18,782 bases of DNA from UBA12014 sp029248335 (lineage in GTDB: Bacteria; Planctomycetota; Phycisphaerae; Phycisphaerales; SM1A02), in assembly GCA_029248335.1 (NCBI GenBank), contig JAQWJM010000037.1:1-18782 (forward strand), in the 5' to 3' direction. Positions 13,651-18,782 of the stretch are shown piece by piece. The first letter of the stretch is position 1. Each line of letters begins with the position of its first letter. The translations under genes and the position numbers were made by a program. The notes beneath the pieces are model-generated. The model saw only the letters and a program-made list of their open reading frames with translations, was not told the origin of the DNA and did no database searches.

Positions 13651-15507
13651 ATGGTCCCACGGGTGCCGGCGGTCGGATTCGGGGCCGTCGGCTGGGCCCT
13701 CGCCGGGCTCCTCTTCGTGACGGTGCTGGTGGCCTTCAGGGGCGGTCTCGAGGGTGATTTCGTCTACGACGACTTTCCACGGATCGTCGACGCCGAAAGT
13801 CGGATCACCGCGATCTGGCCGCCAGCCTGGATCGCCGACGGGCAGCGACCCGTCGTCCGGCTCTCCCTCGTGTTGAATCACCTCGCCGGCGGGCTCGACC
13901 CGGCCGGGTATCACGCGTTCAACCTCGGCCTTCACGCGGCAGCCGCCGTGCTCGTCTTCCTCGTGGTCTTCGAGGGAGGGCGCCGACTCGCCGATCGCGG
14001 CATCGCCACGGACCCGGGTCGGCGTCGGCTGATCGTCGCGGCGGCCGCAGCCCTGCTCTGGGCACTGCACCCCGTCCAGACCTCGACCGCCACCTACGTG
14101 ATCCAACGGGCGGAGTCCCTCGCGGGATTCTTCTCGCTTCTCGCGGTGTACGCGCTGCTTCGCGGTGATCGATCCAGTCGGTCGGCGACGGCGGCGATCC
14201 TGATCGGCTCGGTGGTGATGGCGCTCGGTTCGAAGCCGTCGGCGGTGGTGCTGCCGGCGATCCTGCTGATCGTGGACTGGGCGGTGATCACCGGTGGTTT
14301 CCGTGAGACGCTGCGTCAGCGCGGTCCGATGCACCTCGCGGCGTGGGCCTGCCTGTCCGTGTTGTTCGCGACCGGGGCGGTCGGCTCGCTCTGGCGAAGC
14401 GACGGGATCGCCGGCGTCGGGTTCACGCAGGCGGGTTCGACGCCGTTCGACTACGCGGTTTCGCAACTCTCGGCGGCGGCGGTCTACGCACGGATCCTCG
14501 TCGATCCCTCGGTGATGAGCATCGACCACGGTCCCGAGGCGCTCCAAGGCACATGGACCCGTCCGGTGGGCGTCACGCTCATCCTGACATTCGTCGGTCT
14601 CGCGATCGGTGGGCTCGCTCGGCACCGCTGGTGGTGGTGTCTGCCGGCGACCACGCTGCTGGTGATGATTCCGACGTCGAGCATCGTGCCACTGGCCGAT
14701 CCGTTGGCGGATCACCGGCTCCATCTCGCACTGCTTCCGGTGATCGTTGCGTTGGTGGCGCTCTGCCGGTACGCCCTCGGCCGCCTTCCCGCGGGCGGGT
14801 CGCGGCCCGCGGGAATCGTCCTCGCGATCGTGTTCGTCGCCGTGCTCGCCGCGGAAGCTGAAGGTGTCCGGAGGCGGAACGCGGACTACGCCGATCCTCG
14901 TCGGCTCTGGGACGACGTGGTCGCGCGACGGCCCGAGCACGTCCGCGGGCTGGTCAACCGGGCTTCCGTCGCACTTCGCGAGGACCGATACGCGGACGCC
15001 GAGAGGGACCTGCGTGCCGCGGCCGACCTTCAACCGGGCAATCCGGTGGTGATCATGAATCTCGCGGTGCTCGACCTTCGTGGCGGACGTCCCGAAGAAG
15101 CCCTCCGTGCGCTCGACGTCGTCGCCGCCGTCGGCCGCGAGGATCCACTCTTTCACGCGGCCCGAGCCGATGCGTTTCGTGATCTCGGGCGTTGCGAGGA
15201 GGCGGTCGAGGCCTGCGAGGCCTCGCTTCGCATCGAACCCGGCAACGTGCGGACCCGGATCGTCATGGGCAACGCGCTCGCGGAATGCGGGCGGCTCGCC
15301 GAAGCGGCGGCCGTGTTTCGAAACGCCGCGGAGACGGCTCGCGATCCCGTGCTCCGGGCGAGCGCACGGTTCAACGAGGGGAACATGCACTTCATCGAGG
15401 ATCGGATGGCCGACGCGATCGTCGCCTACGAAGCCGCAGTCGCGGCCGATCCGTCGCACCTCCGGGCGGCGCAAGGGCTCGAGGAAGCGAGGCGACGTGA
15501 AAGATGA
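13651..15507 (+). CDS. TMTC-like multi-membrane GT-C protein with C-terminal TPR domain
   Basis: A 618-residue protein. The N-terminal 400 residues have about nine to eleven membrane helices and the motif order of the TMTC/GT-C glycosyltransferases: an acidic first loop (FVYDDF, about 37-42), RPVVRLSL, GYHAFNLGLH, LLWALHPVQT (about 135-144), GSKPSAVVLP, and ADHRLHLALLP before the last helices. Residues from about 426 contain five or so TPR units (for example NRASVALREDRYADAERDL and NALAECGRLAEAAAVF). Eukaryotic TMTC proteins are O-mannosyltransferases using polyprenyl-phosphate mannose; by analogy this protein may glycosylate surface proteins or glycans outside the inner membrane. The shorter ATG start is preferred on codon composition; 13573 is the alternative, adding 26 residues. 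The 3' end overlaps the next gene by 11 bases. Confidence 0.82.
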   Translation: MVPRVPAVGFGAVGWALAGLLFVTVLVAFRGGLEGDFVYDDFPRIVDAESRITAIWPPAWIADGQRPVVRLSLVLNHLAGGLDPAGYHAFNLGLHAAAAVLVFLVVFEGGRRLADRGIATDPGRRRLIVAAAAALLWALHPVQTSTATYVIQRAESLAGFFSLLAVYALLRGDRSSRSATAAILIGSVVMALGSKPSAVVLPAILLIVDWAVITGGFRETLRQRGPMHLAAWACLSVLFATGAVGSLWRSDGIAGVGFTQAGSTPFDYAVSQLSAAAVYARILVDPSVMSIDHGPEALQGTWTRPVGVTLILTFVGLAIGGLARHRWWWCLPATTLLVMIPTSSIVPLADPLADHRLHLALLPVIVALVALCRYALGRLPAGGSRPAGIVLAIVFVAVLAAEAEGVRRRNADYADPRRLWDDVVARRPEHVRGLVNRASVALREDRYADAERDLRAAADLQPGNPVVIMNLAVLDLRGGRPEEALRALDVVAAVGREDPLFHAARADAFRDLGRCEEAVEACEASLRIEPGNVRTRIVMGNALAECGRLAEAAAVFRNAAETARDPVLRASARFNEGNMHFIEDRMADAIVAYEAAVAADPSHLRAAQGLEEARRRER

Positions 15508-16495
15508 GGTCACGGTCGTGATTCCCGCACGCGATGCGGCGGCGACCCTCGAGGCATGTCTCGATTCGCTGCTCGTGATCCTGGCGAGACCGGAATCCGG
15601 ACTCGCCAGGATCGTTCTCGTCGACGACGGATCACGGGACGAGACCCCGGCCATCGCACGAGCACGCGGCGTCGAGGTGCTTCAATCCGGCGGTCGCGGC
15701 GCCGGCGCGGCTCGCAACGCGGGGATCGCCGCGGCATCGACCGAACTGGTCTGGTTCGTCGATGCGGACTGCGTGGCGTTCCCCGACGCGCTCGACCATC
15801 TTCGGCCGCATCTGGAGGATCCGGCGGTCGCCGCCGCCGGTGGCACCTACGCGATCGCGGCGGAGGCGACGCTGCTCGAACGACTGATCCACGAGGAGAT
15901 CCAGGTCCGGCACGACCGGATGCCCGACGACGTCGATTTTCTCGCGACCTTCGACGTCGTCTATCGGCGAAGCGTGCTGGATGCGGTCGGTGGCTTCGAC
16001 GAACGGTATCTCAAGGGTCAGGATGCCGATCTCGCCTTCCGGGTGGTGGAGGCGGGGCATCGTCTTCGCTTCGATCGGCGGTCCCGAGTGCGCCACCACC
16101 ATGCCGATCGACTCCTCCGCTACCTCAGGGTCCAACGGCAGCAGGGTTACTGGCGGGTGGCCCTTCATCTCGAACATCCGGGAAGGGGAGGCAACGCCTA
16201 CAGCGGACCGATCGATCATCTTCAACCGTTCGTGGCCGCCGCGTTCGTGCCGAGTCTGCTCGCGATCGCCTGGCCGCCGTGGGGTGCGGTCGTGCCCGCG
16301 ACGATGCTGCTGGTCCTCGTCCTGATGCAGCTGCCGATGACCCGCGCGATGGTGCGACGTGGTGGCTGGTCGATGGCCTGGTTCGTTCCGCTCGGAACGA
16401 TCCGCGCGATCTGGCGTGCGATCGGACTCGTTCAAGGCGTACTTGATCGCCTGCTTCGACGGGGCGCGATCGGCTCGGGAGGCATTCGGACATGA
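15497..16495 (+). CDS. GT2 glycosyltransferase with C-terminal membrane helices
   Basis: A 332-residue family 2 glycosyltransferase. Residues 1-230 are the GT-A domain: VTVVIPARDAAATLEACLDS (5-24), VLVDDGSRDET, GGRGAGAARNAGI, WFVDADC with the metal-binding DxD, a region where VGGFDERYLKGQDADLAFRV supplies the acceptor-side acidic motif, and RVRHHHADRLLRYLRVQRQQ. Two hydrophobic segments around 245-280 anchor it, followed by an amphipathic C-terminus. It would add a sugar to a lipid-linked or surface glycan at the cytoplasmic membrane face. The start is GTG at 15497, with GAGG four bases upstream, inside the 3' end of the TPR gene (11-base overlap). The stop overlaps the next gene's ATG by four bases (ATGA), so all three genes are probably cotranscribed and coupled. 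Donor and acceptor are unknown. Confidence 0.88.
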   Translation: MKDEVTVVIPARDAAATLEACLDSLLVILARPESGLARIVLVDDGSRDETPAIARARGVEVLQSGGRGAGAARNAGIAAASTELVWFVDADCVAFPDALDHLRPHLEDPAVAAAGGTYAIAAEATLLERLIHEEIQVRHDRMPDDVDFLATFDVVYRRSVLDAVGGFDERYLKGQDADLAFRVVEAGHRLRFDRRSRVRHHHADRLLRYLRVQRQQGYWRVALHLEHPGRGGNAYSGPIDHLQPFVAAAFVPSLLAIAWPPWGAVVPATMLLVLVLMQLPMTRAMVRRGGWSMAWFVPLGTIRAIWRAIGLVQGVLDRLLRRGAIGSGGIRT

Positions 16496-18782
16496 CGTTG
16501 CTTCCACTCCTGTTCTGGACCATGCTCCTGCTGCCCGGGTATTCGGTCGCCCGTCGGTTCTTCCCCGAAGAACTGGAAGGCGGACTCCTTCCCGGCATCG
16601 CCGTTTCGTGGATGAGCGGTTTCGCGGTCCTGGCGCCCCTCGTCGCGATCGGATACCTCGTCGAAGCGCCCATGGCGGTCGCGATGGTCCTGCTCGCCGG
16701 GTTCATCGGCTGGGGATTCATCGACGTGCTGCGAAGCGGCGCGTGGCGTGGCGTGGGACGCCTGCTGCTCGCGGCCCTGACCATCGAGGCGGCGCTGGTC
16801 GCGATCGAGCTGGTGTTTTCGGCTCGTCACGGTTCGATTCTCGCCGCCGACGCCCGAGTCCACCTGGCCCGCATCAGATTCCTCTTCGACCACGGATTGA
16901 CGAATCTCGATCCCTTCGTGCAAGGGGGGAATCCGTATCCGATCTACCACACCAATCTTCATCACGCCCTCTTCGCCACCGGGGCGCGACTCGTCGCCAC
17001 CGATCCGATCACGTTCTGGTTCGGCTCGCTGGCGGCCGCGAAACTCATGATCGCCAGCGGCATGGCCTATCTGGCATGGGCGGTGCTCGGCGGACGATGG
17101 GCGGCGTGGATCGCGGCGGTCATGGTGCTGGCGAACCGCGGACCGGTCACCTTCTCGGTCTACCCGAACCAGCTGGCGCCGTGGTTCCTCCTGCCGGTCT
17201 TCGCGGGAGTGCTGGTCCGAACGCTTGCAGATGCATGGCGTGATCCCGAAAGATCGTGGTGGGCGAACCTTCCGAAGCTCGGTGGCGTCGCGCTGGTGAT
17301 CGGCATGTTCCATCCGCTCTACGCCGGATTCGCGGTGGTGGTGGCGTCTCCAATGCTCCTCGGCGTCGGCGTCTGCCGATTGGTGCGAAGGCGGCCCGGC
17401 CGGGCGACCGCGTTCGCCGGCTGGCTCGTGATCGTGCTGTTCGCCATGCCGTTCCCGGTCGCGGGCAAGTTGATGACGGTTCCGGACCGAGCGGCGGCGG
17501 TGGAACCGGAGACGGTGCGTCGCCAGATCTCCGGCGGCCGGGCGGGCCTGGAGATCGACGATCGCCGCGGGATCGAGGAGGGTGATGCGTCATCCACAGC
17601 GCGAGCAAACCCGGAGGCACCGACGCGGGGGCTTCGGGCCGCGCGACTGCTGAAGGCGCCCGATGGCTGGATGAACATGACGTGGGGAGACACCACCTGG
17701 ATCTCCCGCACGCCCGGCCGGGGTTTCACCGGCGCCTACCAGCGTGGGAGGATCAAGGCGTGGCGGGTGCTGGTCGTGCTGTTCTGCGGGGGCCTCGCGA
17801 TCATGCTGGCGGGCCGCCGGGAGGTCCTCTACCTCCTCGCCGCGATCGGCGTGGTGCAGGCGGTGGTGCTGGTGCCGCCGGTCGCGACGGCCGCGGTCCG
17901 CTTCCTCGGAGCGCACTGGATGCTCGAACGCTTCGAGACCCTTGCATTCGTGTTCTTCGTCCCACTCTCCGTGCCGGCCATCGCCGCCGCGATCGAACCG
18001 GCCTGTCAGCGTCGCTTCGAGAAGCGCCGCTTCGGCGGCGTGTTCGATCGCGGCGTCCTCACGGTGCTGACCGGCGCGGGCCTGCTGGTCGGGATGGCGC
18101 ACGCGACCCACCGCCGCCCCTACGACTGGGCGTACTACTGGAATCGGGTTTCCGCGCCGTTGCACTACCGGCATGGCCGCGAATATCTCGGGCTGCTCAA
18201 GCTCCAGAGGTTCCTCGAGGAGAACATTCCCGCCGGTTCGGTGGTGGCGGTGGAGATGTTCACGGGCACCCGGCTCAAGATGCTCCACGACGTCGTGCTC
18301 GTCGCGAGCGAGCGGAGCAGCACCGGCGTCGTCGATGGTGGCAGACGACGCATCGATCTGCGGCTGATGTTCGACTTCGACACCGATGAGGAGATCCGCG
18401 CTGCATTGTTCGAGAAGTACGGGGTCACCCACGTGGTCTCGAGGGGCGCCCCGAGGGCCTGGGTCGACTGGTGGGAGGCCGAAAGCGTCCGCAAGCGCGG
18501 CTACGTGGTGACGCGACTCGCGGACGAGCTCGACGCCGAGGTGCTCTGGCGGCGTGATCTGAAGCGGGGGATCAGGTTGATCCGGGCGAAACGATACGAG
18601 GAGGCGGTGGAGAGGTTGCGGGGCCTCGTGGTGGACGATCCTCGGCTGGAAAAGGCGTGGTACCAGCTGGGGATCGCGTTGCGTGGTCGTCGGGACGCGG
18701 TGCTTTCGGCGGAGGCGTTCGCCCGAGCGGGCCAGCTCGATCCGGACGATCTGCGGTACCCGTTCATGGAGGGGCTCGCCGC
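16492..18782 (+). CDS. Large GT-C-like membrane protein with C-terminal TPR-like repeats (partial, runs off the window)
   Basis: An open frame of 763 codons with no stop before the window ends. Its ATG overlaps the previous stop (ATGA) and has GGGAGG nine bases upstream. About ten or more membrane helices span residues 1-550. DARVHLARIRFLFDHGL, with D120 and H124 in the first large loop, and the following NLDPFVQGGNPYPIYHTNLHH match the first-loop pattern of lipid-linked-sugar-dependent GT-C glycosyltransferases and related polytopic proteins. After the last helix, residues about 560-685 form a soluble alpha/beta domain (EYLGLLKLQRFLEENIPAGS, KYGVTHVVSRG) of the type seen on the periplasmic side of such enzymes. 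From about 688 on there are TPR-like helices (RLIRAKRYEEAVERLRGL, AWYQLGIALRGR). It is probably a glycan or protein glycosyltransferase working with the two upstream genes. Substrate and full length cannot be determined here. Confidence 0.85.
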   Translation, partial: MTLLPLLFWTMLLLPGYSVARRFFPEELEGGLLPGIAVSWMSGFAVLAPLVAIGYLVEAPMAVAMVLLAGFIGWGFIDVLRSGAWRGVGRLLLAALTIEAALVAIELVFSARHGSILAADARVHLARIRFLFDHGLTNLDPFVQGGNPYPIYHTNLHHALFATGARLVATDPITFWFGSLAAAKLMIASGMAYLAWAVLGGRWAAWIAAVMVLANRGPVTFSVYPNQLAPWFLLPVFAGVLVRTLADAWRDPERSWWANLPKLGGVALVIGMFHPLYAGFAVVVASPMLLGVGVCRLVRRRPGRATAFAGWLVIVLFAMPFPVAGKLMTVPDRAAAVEPETVRRQISGGRAGLEIDDRRGIEEGDASSTARANPEAPTRGLRAARLLKAPDGWMNMTWGDTTWISRTPGRGFTGAYQRGRIKAWRVLVVLFCGGLAIMLAGRREVLYLLAAIGVVQAVVLVPPVATAAVRFLGAHWMLERFETLAFVFFVPLSVPAIAAAIEPACQRRFEKRRFGGVFDRGVLTVLTGAGLLVGMAHATHRRPYDWAYYWNRVSAPLHYRHGREYLGLLKLQRFLEENIPAGSVVAVEMFTGTRLKMLHDVVLVASERSSTGVVDGGRRRIDLRLMFDFDTDEEIRAALFEKYGVTHVVSRGAPRAWVDWWEAESVRKRGYVVTRLADELDAEVLWRRDLKRGIRLIRAKRYEEAVERLRGLVVDDPRLEKAWYQLGIALRGRRDAVLSAEAFARAGQLDPDDLRYPFMEGLA

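Noticed and set aside
13549..15654. A 701-codon minus-strand open frame opposite the TMTC-like gene.
   Set aside because: The translation is Arg/His/Asp-rich without domains, while the plus strand encodes clear membrane helices and TPR units.
16359..17313. Open frames on both strands overlapping the start of the large GT-C-like gene.
   Set aside because: Both have Arg-rich, domain-free translations. The frame from 16492 has hydrophobic helices, an ATGA overlap with the preceding gene and a good ribosome binding site.

Overview
The window looks like a chromosomal stretch from a marine-type planctomycete, most likely class Phycisphaerae. This is inferred from three things: very high GC with strongly GC-biased third codon positions; two secreted proteins ending in the C-terminal dockerin-like tail typical of that group (CPAD.sGDG..gGaDlG..LaaWG...D.dGDG...GaDlG..L..WG.C); and a sulfatase/fucosidase pair. 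No rRNA, tRNA, CRISPR array, insertion sequence or other mobile element was recognised. No gene-free stretch exceeds about 125 bases.

Layout. (1) 11-2152, minus: a secreted PQQ-type glucose/sorbosone dehydrogenase-like beta-propeller with a carbohydrate-binding module inserted before the last part of the propeller and a dockerin-like tail. (2) 2276-6903, plus: two genes joined by an ATGA overlap, an exported sulfatase fused to a two-cupin C-terminal half and a GH29 alpha-L-fucosidase. The pair fits degradation of sulfated fucose-containing polysaccharide. (3) 6949-10143, minus: a 1064-residue secreted mosaic protein (C-type-lectin-like domain, PA14 domain, about 20 DCNGDGIPDxCE calcium-binding-type repeats, two copies of a duplicated beta domain, dockerin-like tail). 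It converges on the fucosidase, and the two stop codons form the ends of an inverted repeat. (4) 10268-11485, plus: an unrecognised protein with a helix-turn-helix-like N-terminus. (5) 11507-13544, minus: a tightly overlapping three-gene operon, a polyprenyl-phosphate-sugar-synthase-like GT2 glycosyltransferase, a DUF2304 membrane protein and a sulfotransferase. (6) 13651-18782 and beyond, plus and divergent from (5): a TMTC-like membrane protein with a TPR domain, a second GT2 glycosyltransferase with membrane helices, and a large multi-membrane GT-C-like protein that runs off the window with no stop.

How the parts may work together. Blocks 1-3 look like an extracellular carbohydrate-recognition and degradation set: the sulfatase removes sulfate, the fucosidase removes fucose, and the two dockerin-tailed proteins oxidise or bind sugar or other ligands. 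Blocks 5-6 look like the opposite activity: building a surface glycan or glycoprotein from lipid-linked sugars, with a sulfotransferase to decorate it. The GT2/DUF2304 pair would supply polyprenyl-phosphate sugar and the two GT-C-like proteins would use it. These links are inferred from family membership and gene order and are not demonstrated by the sequence alone.
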